Below, piece after piece: positions 1 through 5,751 of a stretch of 7,374 bases of DNA (positions are counted from its first letter, which is position 1; every line of letters begins with the position of its first letter). The notes under the pieces were generated by a model that saw only the letters and a program-made list of their open reading frames with translations, was not told the origin of the DNA and did not search any database. Source of the DNA: Clostridia bacterium (GTDB taxonomy: Bacteria; Bacillota_A; Clostridia; Oscillospirales; CAG-272); assembly GCA_017529175.1 (NCBI GenBank), contig JAFXNX010000168.1, forward strand, positions 1 through 7,374, written 5' to 3'. The translations under genes and the position numbers were made by a program.

Positions 1-15
1 AGTATATATATGCAA

Positions 16-45
16 AAAGCTCCGCGGCAGGCGCCGCGGAGCTTT
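16..45 (-). terminator. Rho-independent terminator of the zur-znuACB operon
   Basis: A perfect 13-bp inverted repeat (16-28 with 33-45) encloses a 4-base loop and has a GC-rich core containing CCGCGG. Read on the minus strand, the stem is followed by a T run (complement of the A run at 14-18). It lies 10 bases past the znuB stop codon, so it ends the zinc transport operon. The plus-strand side has only a short T run, so minus-strand termination is the better reading. Confidence 0.93.
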
Positions 46-55
46 ACTTGTGGTT

Positions 56-913
56 TTATGCTTTTTTGAGTTTTGATGACAGACTCAGCACTGAATATAA
101 TACGAGATTTATCAATACGACTGTCGGACCTATCGGGAGACCTGATATAAGAAACGCCGAAAGTATACCGAGGGTCGTGCAGACGGTTGATATAACGACT
201 GACCCTATAACGACCGTCTTGAACGTTTTGCAAAGTCTCATAGCGGAAAGCGCGGGGAAAACGACGAGCCCCGATATCATTACCGCGCCGAGCATCTTCA
301 TTCCCATTACGACTGTCAGCGCCGACAGAATCGCGATCACAGTCTTGAATCTGTCGGTCTTTATACCGGATGCCTTTGAAAACGTTTCATCGAATGTAAC
401 TGCAAATATCCTGTTATAGAACAGAATGAATATCACAAGGACCGCCGCGGCAAGACATACTGTGGTTATAATGTCGGCGACGGAGGGTGTGAGCAGATCG
501 GCGGAGCCGAACATACTTGAACATACGTCCGTTGTGTTGCCGGTGGCATACTCGAATATTATATATCCGAGGGCGAGCGCGCCGGTCGAAATTACGGCGA
601 TCGCCGAATCGCCCTTGAGCGCTGAATGTTCGCTGAGCTTTAAAATAAGAATCGCCGCCGCGATCACGAGCGGGACAGATATAAGCATTGAATATGCGCC
701 GAGGTCTTTTGCAAATATCTTTTCACACAGGGCGGCTATTGCCATTGAGCCGAACCCGATATGCGCCAGTCCGTCGCCGAGCATCGAATACTTTTTCAGA
801 ACGAGCGTCACGCCGAGAAGAGAAGCGCAGAACGAGATAAGAACGCCAATTCCGATTGACGACAAGAACATAACGAGGATCATGTGATTTGAGAAGATAT
901 CAGTGATGCTCAT
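56..913 (-). CDS. znuB: Zinc/manganese-type ABC transporter permease, ZnuB-like
   Basis: This is the membrane channel subunit of a metal ABC importer of the ABC-3 family, which passes Zn(II) from the lipoprotein ZnuA into the cytoplasm. The 285 residues are the usual length. Hydrophobic segments lie near residues 14-36, 53-67, 76-92, 106-122, 144-168, 189-226 (probably two), 234-257 and 262-278. The family's conserved stretch between the first helices is visible as GDGLAHIGFG (46-55). The start is well placed: AGGAGG (complement of 922-927) lies 8 bases upstream, inside the end of znuC, and the two genes overlap by 14 bases (900-913), which implies translational coupling. It is the last gene of the operon and is followed by the hairpin at 16-45. 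Substrate choice between zinc and manganese cannot be read from the permease; zinc is inferred from the Zur-type regulator upstream. Confidence 0.93.
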   Translation of the reverse strand: MSITDIFSNHMILVMFLSSIGIGVLISFCASLLGVTLVLKKYSMLGDGLAHIGFGSMAIAALCEKIFAKDLGAYSMLISVPLVIAAAILILKLSEHSALKGDSAIAVISTGALALGYIIFEYATGNTTDVCSSMFGSADLLTPSVADIITTVCLAAAVLVIFILFYNRIFAVTFDETFSKASGIKTDRFKTVIAILSALTVVMGMKMLGAVMISGLVVFPALSAMRLCKTFKTVVIGSVVISTVCTTLGILSAFLISGLPIGPTVVLINLVLYSVLSLSSKLKKA

Positions 914-1616
914 GACCGCATCCTCCTAAAAACTCGTGATAAAGCTCAGTTTTCTCGTATTCTTCGGCGCTCCCGTAAAACAGCACTTCCTTCTTTATAT
1001 GAAGAATGTGCGTCGCGTATTTTGCGGCGCTTTTCGTGTCGTGTGAGACCAGTATGACGGAGATCCCCTCTTCGCGGTTCAAACGCTCGATCATCGAATA
1101 CATTTCTTCCGTAACGATCGGGTCAAGTCCCGAGACCGGCTCGTCGAGAACGAGTATCTTCTCCGCGGCGCAAAGCGCGCGCGCGAGGAGAACTCGCTGT
1201 TTCTGACCGCCTGAGAGAGATGTGAAGCTTATGTTTTTGATCTTCTCTATATCGAGACGGCGGATATTCTCAAGAGCGATATTCTTGTCTTCCGAGGAAT
1301 AGAAGAAGCGGCGACCGAGCTTTTCGCATCTTCCCTGAAGGACCACCTCGTACACAGAGGCGGGAAAATTATCGTCTATTACAGTCGTCTGAGGAAGATA
1401 TCCGATCTCACCTTTTGACGCGCCGTTCAGCGTAATAGTCCCGCTGTCGGGGGCAAGAAGTCCGAGAAGGAGCTTTACTATCGTGCTTTTACCTGTTCCG
1501 TTCTCTCCGAGAATGCAAAGATAGTCGCCCTTGTTAACGCTGAATGATACGTCCTTCAGCGCCGTTTTTGCGCCGTACGAGTACGTTACGTTTTTGAATG
1601 ATAGATATTCAGTCAT
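900..1616 (-). CDS. znuC: Zinc ABC transporter ATP-binding protein, ZnuC-like, with Cys/His tail
   Basis: This is the cytoplasmic ATPase that drives zinc import through ZnuB. The 238 residues carry a full ABC ATPase motif set: Walker A GENGTGKST (37-45), Q-loop glutamine at 76 in GYLPQ, signature LSGGQ (134-138), Walker B ILVLDEP (154-160) with catalytic Glu159, D-loop SGLD (162-165) and switch His192. The protein ends in GGCGHEHH, so Cys233, His235, His237 and His238 form a small potential metal-binding tail. The start at 1616 has AGAAGGT upstream with about 9 bases of spacing and overlaps the end of znuA by 8 bases (1609-1616). The end overlaps znuB. No key residue is missing. The family and the context make the transport role very likely, while zinc specificity is inferred from the neighbours. 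Confidence 0.95.
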   Translation of the reverse strand: MTEYLSFKNVTYSYGAKTALKDVSFSVNKGDYLCILGENGTGKSTIVKLLLGLLAPDSGTITLNGASKGEIGYLPQTTVIDDNFPASVYEVVLQGRCEKLGRRFFYSSEDKNIALENIRRLDIEKIKNISFTSLSGGQKQRVLLARALCAAEKILVLDEPVSGLDPIVTEEMYSMIERLNREEGISVILVSHDTKSAAKYATHILHIKKEVLFYGSAEEYEKTELYHEFLGGCGHEHH

Positions 1617-2580
1617 AATTCAATACCTTCTTTAAGTTTTCAAGGTTTGCCTTCATCAGCGCAAGATACGTTGCGCCGTCGTCAAGGTCTCTTTCACTTA
1701 CCGTATGACATGAGTGAAGAAGCACCTTGCCGCACCCTGTGTTCTTGCATATAAGGTCGGGAACTCTGCTGTTTGAAGTTTCAATATAACAGACGTACGG
1801 AAGAGAGTTCTCTTCGACGATCGTGCAAAGGTCAAGGATCGTCGTCGGGGCGGGCTCGCTTTGCGAGGCGCAGCCGTTGAATGCGGCAAAACACGAAAGT
1901 CCGTATTCTTTTGCAAGATATCTGAAAGGGAAGCGGTCGGCAAATACGAGTAGATTGCTCTTAGCGTTCGCGGTTGCCTCTCTGTATTCGGAATCAAGCG
2001 CGCGGAGCTTTTCAACGTATTCGCCGCATCTTTCTCTGTAGCGCGAAGAGCTTGCTTCATCAAGGCGGCACATTTCCTCGCAGATCGCGTTTGACGCCGA
2101 TATCGCGTTCAGAGGCGACGTCCAGACGTGCTCGTCGTATTCTCCTTCATCTGCGGCATCTTCCTCCGCCTCAGCTTCTATAATGCCGTAGTCTTCCTCG
2201 TCAACAGTATCGCAAACGTCGCAAAGAGATAAGAAGACCGGGCATCTTCCGCCCTCGCTCTCGAGCTTTTCCCGTATCTTGTCGACCCACTCGGAGTCTG
2301 TTTCGCCTCCTACATAAATGAAGAGGTCGCAGTTTGATATTCTGAGGATATCGGAAGGGGAGTCTCCGGTGTAGCTGTGGCTGTCGGCGCCCGGTCGAAG
2401 GAGCATTTCACATTCGGCGTCGTCTCCGCCTATCGTTCTTGCAAAATCGTATTGAGGGAAGACGCTCCCGAGAACTTTTAACTTTTGATCCTTGACGTCT
2501 TTCGCCGCTCCGCATGACGCGAGCGTGAGCGCCGTCGTCAGTACGAGAAGTATTGAAATTAGTTTTATCGTTTTATTCAT
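1609..2580 (-). CDS. znuA: Zinc ABC transporter substrate-binding lipoprotein, ZnuA/AdcA-like
   Basis: This extracytoplasmic lipoprotein captures the metal and delivers it to ZnuB. Residues 1-23 form a lipoprotein signal: basic MNKTIK, a hydrophobic core, then lipobox LASC with Cys23 as lipidation site. Cluster A-I family landmarks include LRPGADSHSY (61-70) with probable ligand His68, and DEHVWTSPLNA (149-159) with probable ligand His151. Where many ZnuA proteins have a His-rich loop, this one has an acidic loop (127-150, mostly Glu and Asp, no His before 151). Where the third histidine is expected (HDAFxY in classical members), it reads DRFPFRY (215-221), a form I recall from clostridial relatives. 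The mature part holds 15 cysteines besides Cys23, which is many for an exported protein. The gene begins one base after the zur stop codon. Its only Shine-Dalgarno-like sequence is weak and distant (about 14 bases), suggesting coupled translation. Confidence 0.92.
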   Translation of the reverse strand: MNKTIKLISILLVLTTALTLASCGAAKDVKDQKLKVLGSVFPQYDFARTIGGDDAECEMLLRPGADSHSYTGDSPSDILRISNCDLFIYVGGETDSEWVDKIREKLESEGGRCPVFLSLCDVCDTVDEEDYGIIEAEAEEDAADEGEYDEHVWTSPLNAISASNAICEEMCRLDEASSSRYRERCGEYVEKLRALDSEYREATANAKSNLLVFADRFPFRYLAKEYGLSCFAAFNGCASQSEPAPTTILDLCTIVEENSLPYVCYIETSNSRVPDLICKNTGCGKVLLHSCHTVSERDLDDGATYLALMKANLENLKKVLNYD

Positions 2581-2581
2581 T

Positions 2582-3001
2582 TTATCTGTTGTAACACCCT
2601 TCGCAGATACCGTTAATTATACCGTTACCGCCGATTATAAATCCGTGTTCCTTCTTAATATGTTCTTTGAGATGCTGAAGCTCGTCACATTCAAGATGAA
2701 CGAGTTTTCCGCATTTTGTGCATTTAAGATGAAAATGTGACTCGCATCCGGCGTCAAAGTTTGAATACTGATAGACGAAGTTGTCGATACCGGGAGCTTC
2801 AAACCTTCTGATAACGCCGCTTTTGCAAAGGTTTCCGACTATTCTGTAGACAGAGCTTTTGCCGATGTCGTATCCGTCTTCTTCAAGACGGCGGATCACC
2901 GCCTCTACTGAAAAATGAGAATCGCTGTTTTTTTGAAAAAAGTCTTTTACGATGCTCTTATTACCCGTAACGTATTCTTTTCTGTCTTTTGAAGAATCCA
3001 T
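2582..3001 (-). CDS. zur: Fur-family metal-dependent repressor, probably Zur
   Basis: This is a DNA-binding metalloregulator that, in its family, represses uptake genes when loaded with metal. The 139 residues comprise a winged helix with the recognition segment around GKSSVYRIVGNLCKSG (48-63) and a dimerisation/metal domain. Structural zinc cysteines are CTKC (94-97) and CEGC (133-136). Regulatory-site candidates are Cys86, His89, His91, His102, Glu104 and His119. A cysteine just before the HFH motif is compatible with Zur but not diagnostic. I chose Met at 3001 because AGAAGGTGA sits 5 bases upstream. A longer reading from 3037 would start inside the operator, before the leader could carry a ribosome site. 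It is the first gene of the znu operon, one base from znuA, so co-transcription with zinc uptake genes is the main argument for Zur over Fur or PerR. Confidence 0.88.
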   Translation of the reverse strand: MDSSKDRKEYVTGNKSIVKDFFQKNSDSHFSVEAVIRRLEEDGYDIGKSSVYRIVGNLCKSGVIRRFEAPGIDNFVYQYSNFDAGCESHFHLKCTKCGKLVHLECDELQHLKEHIKKEHGFIIGGNGIINGICEGCYNR

Positions 3002-3006
3002 GGCGC

Positions 3007-3015
3007 TCACCTTCT
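3007..3015 (-). promoter_or_regulatory. Ribosome binding site that fixes the zur start
   Basis: The minus strand reads AGAAGGTGA here, 5 bases before the ATG at 3001. It selects this start over an in-frame ATG 36 bases further upstream, which lies in the operator palindrome and has no ribosome site. Confidence 0.85.
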
Positions 3016-3020
3016 TAAAA

Positions 3021-3037
3021 ATGAGAATTATTCTCAT
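3021..3037 (-). promoter_or_regulatory. Fur/Zur-type operator (perfect palindrome)
   Basis: The minus strand reads ATGAGAATAATTCTCAT, two exact 8-base arms around one central base. It matches the 7-1-7 layout of Fur-family operators (NNNNAAT-N-ATTNNNN). It begins three bases downstream of the -10 element and so covers the probable transcription start near 3033. A bound repressor would block the promoter of zur-znuACB, giving autoregulated zinc control. The sequence alone does not separate a Zur site from a Fur site. Confidence 0.9.
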
Positions 3038-3039
3038 TT

Positions 3040-3067
3040 ATTATACTCGTATTTATTATAATGTCAA
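3040..3067 (-). promoter_or_regulatory. Sigma-A type promoter of zur-znuACB
   Basis: On the minus strand a perfect -35 TTGACA (complement of 3062-3067) and a perfect -10 TATAAT (complement of 3040-3045) are separated by 16 bases. The start site is expected near 3033, inside the operator, leaving a leader of about 32 bases before zur. A full-consensus promoter with an overlapping operator fits tight repression and strong release. Confidence 0.92.
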
Positions 3068-3077
3068 GTGAAAATAT

Positions 3078-3109
3078 AAAAAATCCTCCGGTTTGACGGA
3101 GGATTTTTT
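3078..3109 (-). terminator. Terminator of the cysteine-rich protein gene
   Basis: A perfect 13-bp inverted repeat (3078-3090 with 3097-3109) surrounds a 6-base loop and has a TCCTCCG core with A and T runs on its flanks, so it can work on both strands. On the minus strand it lies 13 bases after the stop codon of the gene at 3123-3953 and just before the zur promoter, insulating the zinc operon from upstream transcription. Confidence 0.93.
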
Positions 3110-3122
3110 GATACGTTTCGTC

Positions 3123-3953
3123 TTATGCTCCGCATCCGCAGCGTGAGCTGCCGCACGAGTTTCTTGACGAAGTTGACTGATTGAACTCTTTTTCCGGGAA
3201 AGGTATCCCGTTGAAAACGCTGCACGGATCGTCGTCGGATGCTTCGACACACTGTTTTTCCGGTACGTTGTACTCGCTTGCCGAAACAAGAAGCTGCGCG
3301 GGTCTTTCGATCCTGACGACGGAGAAGAGACCGAGCGATACTGTGAGTATTTTGGGACGGTCCGCGTCGCATATGTCGCCGCCCATGCATCTTTGAACAC
3401 TTGAGGGAATATCGCGTCCCGAGCAGCAGCAGTGGCAAGGGTGCCCGGTTGCTCTGACTTTTGTATCGAGCACTATCGGATCGACCGTTTCGATCACCGC
3501 GACGGGCATTGTGTTGCTTGCTTTGCATGACTCCTCTGACGGGTCGGGACAGAACGCGCTGCAGCATCCTTCGCTCTTGAAAACGCTGACTGAGCCCTCT
3601 CCGCCGAACAGACAAACCTTCTTGTCTAATACGCAGAGAGCCTCAAATTCTTGTATGTTGCCGGGACCGAGACACGCTTCGCAGATCAGCTTGACGTATA
3701 TCTTTGACGTTAGCTGATAGAATCCGCAGTTGAACGGAACCTCGTCAATGTCGATAAATGCCGACACTACTTTTGCGTATTTCGTTCTTACCGAATCCGT
3801 CCTTTCGATTATCTCCTGTCCGAAGGACGTAAGAAAACATTTCGTATCGCGGAAGCAGTCTCTGTCGCGGCATGAGTCGAGAACTCTGTATGTATCTATA
3901 CAAACAGTCTCTTTTCCGTAAGATGATCTGTCGCCGAACATATTGTCTGCCAT
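3123..3953 (-). CDS. Cysteine-rich conserved protein of unknown function
   Basis: I cannot assign a function. The 276 residues have no signal peptide or membrane segment and contain 24 cysteines (8.7%), at 18, 28, 33, 39, 76, 91, 94, 107, 114, 130, 131, 135, 143, 173, 175-177, 189, 195, 235, 244, 267, 272 and 274. The densest cluster is HPCHCCCSG (171-179). The tail from about 260 is Ser/Gly/Cys-rich and ends SCGSSRCGCGA. Between these lie beta-rich stretches such as EVPFNCGFYQLTSKIYV (71-87), KKVCLFGGEGSV (111-122), VIETVDPIVLDTKV (153-166) and VSLGLFSVVRIERPAQLL (205-222). From memory these resemble a widespread uncharacterised clostridial family; I could not verify this. GAGGAGG lies about 10 bases before the start. 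The gene is alone between two terminators. Metal binding, disulfide cross-linking and a spore-coat-like structural role are all possible, none shown. Confidence 0.85.
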   Translation of the reverse strand: MADNMFGDRSSYGKETVCIDTYRVLDSCRDRDCFRDTKCFLTSFGQEIIERTDSVRTKYAKVVSAFIDIDEVPFNCGFYQLTSKIYVKLICEACLGPGNIQEFEALCVLDKKVCLFGGEGSVSVFKSEGCCSAFCPDPSEESCKASNTMPVAVIETVDPIVLDTKVRATGHPCHCCCSGRDIPSSVQRCMGGDICDADRPKILTVSLGLFSVVRIERPAQLLVSASEYNVPEKQCVEASDDDPCSVFNGIPFPEKEFNQSTSSRNSCGSSRCGCGA

Positions 3954-4040
3954 CTGTTATTTTCCTCCTCTTGCTTTTATCACTTTGAAGAATGATCTTC
4001 TCTATTATGATATTCAGCAGTCGACAAAATGATACAAAAA

Positions 4041-4065
4041 GGGCTGCCGCGTAACACGACAGCCC
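4041..4065 (-). terminator. Terminator of the two-gene membrane protein operon
   Basis: The arms are 4041-4050 and 4056-4065, with a 5-base loop. On the minus strand the RNA forms 10 pairs beginning GGGCUG, two of them G-U wobbles, followed by a U run (complement of 4036-4040). On the plus strand the wobble positions become C-A mismatches, so the element is built for minus-strand transcripts. It lies 12 bases beyond the stop of the DUF624 gene. Confidence 0.88.
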
Positions 4066-4077
4066 GGAGCTTGATCA

Positions 4078-5055
4078 TTATTGTGCGCTTTTTACTTCAT
4101 TGTAGTACGGATCGATCATGTATTTTTTGATCACAGGGTAAGCGCAGTATACGCTGATATACTTGCATATCGCGACCGTAATGAGAAAAGGAAGGATGAT
4201 ACCGACCGGCATAAGAGAGAAGTATATCGCGAGGTTTATTACTATGACTGCAGCGTAACCTAACAGGCACATGATGTTTCTCTTGATGCCGAGGACGGTA
4301 AACAAAATCGCGTTCTTGAACATCTTGAAGATCGAGAGGTCGAACGTTATCATCATCGGGTAAATATACATTCTCATAAAGAAGTATATGAAGATCATTG
4401 CGAAGCTGACGAAGTAGAAAGCCGACATTATCCCGGCGGTGGAGACGTATGCTCTGAACCACAAGAGGTCGTATACGAGCACAACGCTGATAAGCGCGTC
4501 GAGAAATCCGTAGATAAGTCCCTGCTTAATGTTGCGCTTTATCGCGTACCAGAAATCTTTCCATACGAAAAGATGCTCTCCGCGTATCATATTGCGCAAA
4601 AGATACGTACAGCCGACGTTGACAAGACCGGACGTGAATATCAAAAGCAGGGAAAGTCCGTAAAGGATATAAGTAAAGACCGTCGGTACCATTGTTATTA
4701 TCTGCTTACCGTATATGCCGTTCAGCGAGGCGATCACCGGCGAGTTGACGGCGGCGGACCCCGTGGAGGCAAAATACATCGTTCCTTTCAGCGCCGAGTA
4801 CAGACCCGTGCCGGGGGATGACGATTCGATCGACGTGTATCCGGTCATTGCGAAGATCGCAAAAAAGATCGGAAAGTTGCCGAGAATGTAGAGCATATTG
4901 ATAGACGTCAGCTGGCTGAATCGACGCCACATCAGTTTGAAGAAATTAAGTATTCCCGGTTTTTCAAGTACCTTCAGTTCCGTGCCTTTTTCAACTCCGC
5001 GTCCGTCGCGGTTGTATATGTTGAAAAGGTTGAAACGTTTTTTTTCGTCACTCAT
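4078..5055 (-). CDS. DUF624/YesL-like membrane protein
   Basis: This is an integral membrane protein of 325 residues and unknown biochemical role. The N-terminus is polar and includes FNIYNRDGRGVEKG (10-23). Hydrophobic segments follow near 55-70, 124-142, 180-200, 211-233, 243-256, 262-281 and 283-300. The segment VNVGCTYLLRNMIRG then WKDFWYAIKRNIKQG (about 145-179) is the best match to the DUF624 pattern, in which an Arg-Asn-rich amphipathic stretch follows a helix; B. subtilis YesL, from a rhamnogalacturonan region, is the named member. Relatives often sit near carbohydrate transporters, but none is visible here, so no sugar role is claimed. The start at 5055 has AAGGA 8 bases upstream, overlapping the stop of the preceding gene. 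The frame stays open for 132 codons further upstream, but that part is antiparallel-free shadow of the neighbouring gene on the same strand in another frame and was left out. Confidence 0.85.
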   Translation of the reverse strand: MSDEKKRFNLFNIYNRDGRGVEKGTELKVLEKPGILNFFKLMWRRFSQLTSINMLYILGNFPIFFAIFAMTGYTSIESSSPGTGLYSALKGTMYFASTGSAAVNSPVIASLNGIYGKQIITMVPTVFTYILYGLSLLLIFTSGLVNVGCTYLLRNMIRGEHLFVWKDFWYAIKRNIKQGLIYGFLDALISVVLVYDLLWFRAYVSTAGIMSAFYFVSFAMIFIYFFMRMYIYPMMITFDLSIFKMFKNAILFTVLGIKRNIMCLLGYAAVIVINLAIYFSLMPVGIILPFLITVAICKYISVYCAYPVIKKYMIDPYYNEVKSAQ

Positions 5056-5066
5056 TTTAGAATTCC

Positions 5067-5576
5067 TTATTTTATTAATTCGCTTATTATTTGAGGAGCG
5101 GCAGTTATAATAACGGAGCCGCCGCATATCATAAGACTTGCGTATACGTAGCGCAGGTACGATACGGGACGACCGCGCTCTCTGTTTCTGGAACGGTATA
5201 GCGCGAGAGACGCGAGAAAGAGAAGCAATGCTGTAGTTACGGCATAGCAGATAACGTATGACGCGGACAGTTTGTCGGAGACGTCGAACGAGCGAAGCGC
5301 CGTCACGATCGCCGCGCCTCTCTGAACGAAAACGGGAAATTGCGCGATCTGCGGGTATACGATATAAGCTGATGCGAATATCACGGCGCACTGGATGATC
5401 ACACTTCTCGACGACGCCGTAAAATACGACAGAAGAGTGGATGTGTCGCAAGTAACAGGGGCGGACGCGCGGACGATGCCTGTCTGTTCCTTGCCGAAAA
5501 CGATAAATGCGCTGACTGCGCCGAGCGCCAGAAATATCAGCGGCAAAAGAAGCCGCCTGTCCGATCTTGCAAACAT
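5067..5576 (-). CDS. Small membrane protein, possibly SpoIIM-like
   Basis: This 169-residue protein has about four membrane segments: 9-27, 58-76, 105-127 and 143-163, with a basic loop (RSRNRERGR, 128-136) between the last two that is probably cytoplasmic. The stretch from LLSYFTASSRSVIIQ (48-62) through VFVQRGAAIVTALR (82-95) weakly recalls the stage II sporulation protein M family as found in small clostridial versions, but I see no decisive motif. The start is supported by GAGGTGA 4 bases upstream. The gene is first in a two-gene operon; the DUF624 gene begins 11 bases after its stop. Its Ser-rich, Cys43-containing loop (about 28-56) would be outside the membrane. A real gene is likely; the family name is a guess. 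Confidence 0.78.
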   Translation of the reverse strand: MFARSDRRLLLPLIFLALGAVSAFIVFGKEQTGIVRASAPVTCDTSTLLSYFTASSRSVIIQCAVIFASAYIVYPQIAQFPVFVQRGAAIVTALRSFDVSDKLSASYVICYAVTTALLLFLASLALYRSRNRERGRPVSYLRYVYASLMICGGSVIITAAPQIISELIK

Positions 5577-5643
5577 AAACTCACCTCGATCATCTTTTTA
5601 TACAATGATATTAAAATCGGGTGGATCATATTCGCATATCAGT

Positions 5644-5672
5644 ATTTTATCACAAGAGTCGAACTTTATCAA
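5644..5672 (-). promoter_or_regulatory. Sigma-A type promoter of the membrane protein operon
   Basis: On the minus strand TTGATA (complement of 5667-5672) and TAAAAT (complement of 5644-5649) are exactly 17 bases apart. The start would be near 5637, giving a leader of about 60 bases before the gene at 5576. A second TATAAA lies closer to the gene but has no matching -35. Confidence 0.68.
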
Positions 5673-5686
5673 TATTATGAGGAAAA

Positions 5687-5698
5687 ATTAATATTAAT
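5687..5698. repeat. Perfect 12-bp AT palindrome between divergent promoters
   Basis: ATTAATATTAAT is its own reverse complement and ends one base before the -35 element of the plus-strand operon. It could be an operator or merely an AT-rich upstream element. No regulator gene is adjacent to support an operator role. Confidence 0.45.
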
Positions 5699-5699
5699 A

Positions 5700-5728
5700 T
5701 TGAAATACGGTCATACAGATGATAGAAT
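5700..5728 (+). promoter_or_regulatory. Sigma-A type promoter of the acetyltransferase operon
   Basis: TTGAAA (5700-5705) and TAGAAT (5723-5728) are separated by 17 bases. Transcription would begin near 5735, just ahead of the GGAGGT at 5741. It excludes an in-frame ATG at 5719 as translation start, because that lies inside the promoter. Confidence 0.78.
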
Positions 5729-5740
5729 TGATTTGTATAC

Positions 5741-5746
5741 GGAGGT
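5741..5746 (+). promoter_or_regulatory. Ribosome binding site that fixes the acetyltransferase start
   Basis: GGAGGT lies 5 bases before the ATG at 5752 and selects it over in-frame ATGs at 5719 and 5764. Confidence 0.85.
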
Positions 5747-5751
5747 ATCAG

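Noticed and set aside
48..887. Two plus-strand open frames opposite znuB
   Set aside because: They are antisense shadows of a clear permease gene, without ribosome sites or domain features.
3002..3037. A longer zur start at 3037
   Set aside because: The ATG is part of the operator palindrome and close to or upstream of the transcription start, with no ribosome site; the Met at 3001 has a good one.
3064..3615. Arginine-rich open frames overlapping the cysteine-rich gene
   Set aside because: They run through the terminator at 3078-3109 and are in an alternative frame; low-complexity Arg/Ser content is typical of frame shadows.
3987..4000. Inverted repeat GAAGA-ATGA-TCTTC upstream of the cysteine-rich gene, considered as a Zur box
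   Set aside because: The arms are only 5 bases and do not match the 7-1-7 operator at 3021-3037.
3954..4040. A sporulation-sigma promoter for the cysteine-rich gene (CATAATA near 4010)
   Set aside because: The -10-like CATAATA has no fitting -35 for sigma E, G or K, and no good sigma-A pair is present, so no promoter is called.
5056..5451. A 132-codon upstream extension of the DUF624 gene
   Set aside because: It lies in another frame of the 5067-5576 gene, is Arg/Ser-rich with no domain character, and a ribosome site precedes the Met at 5055.
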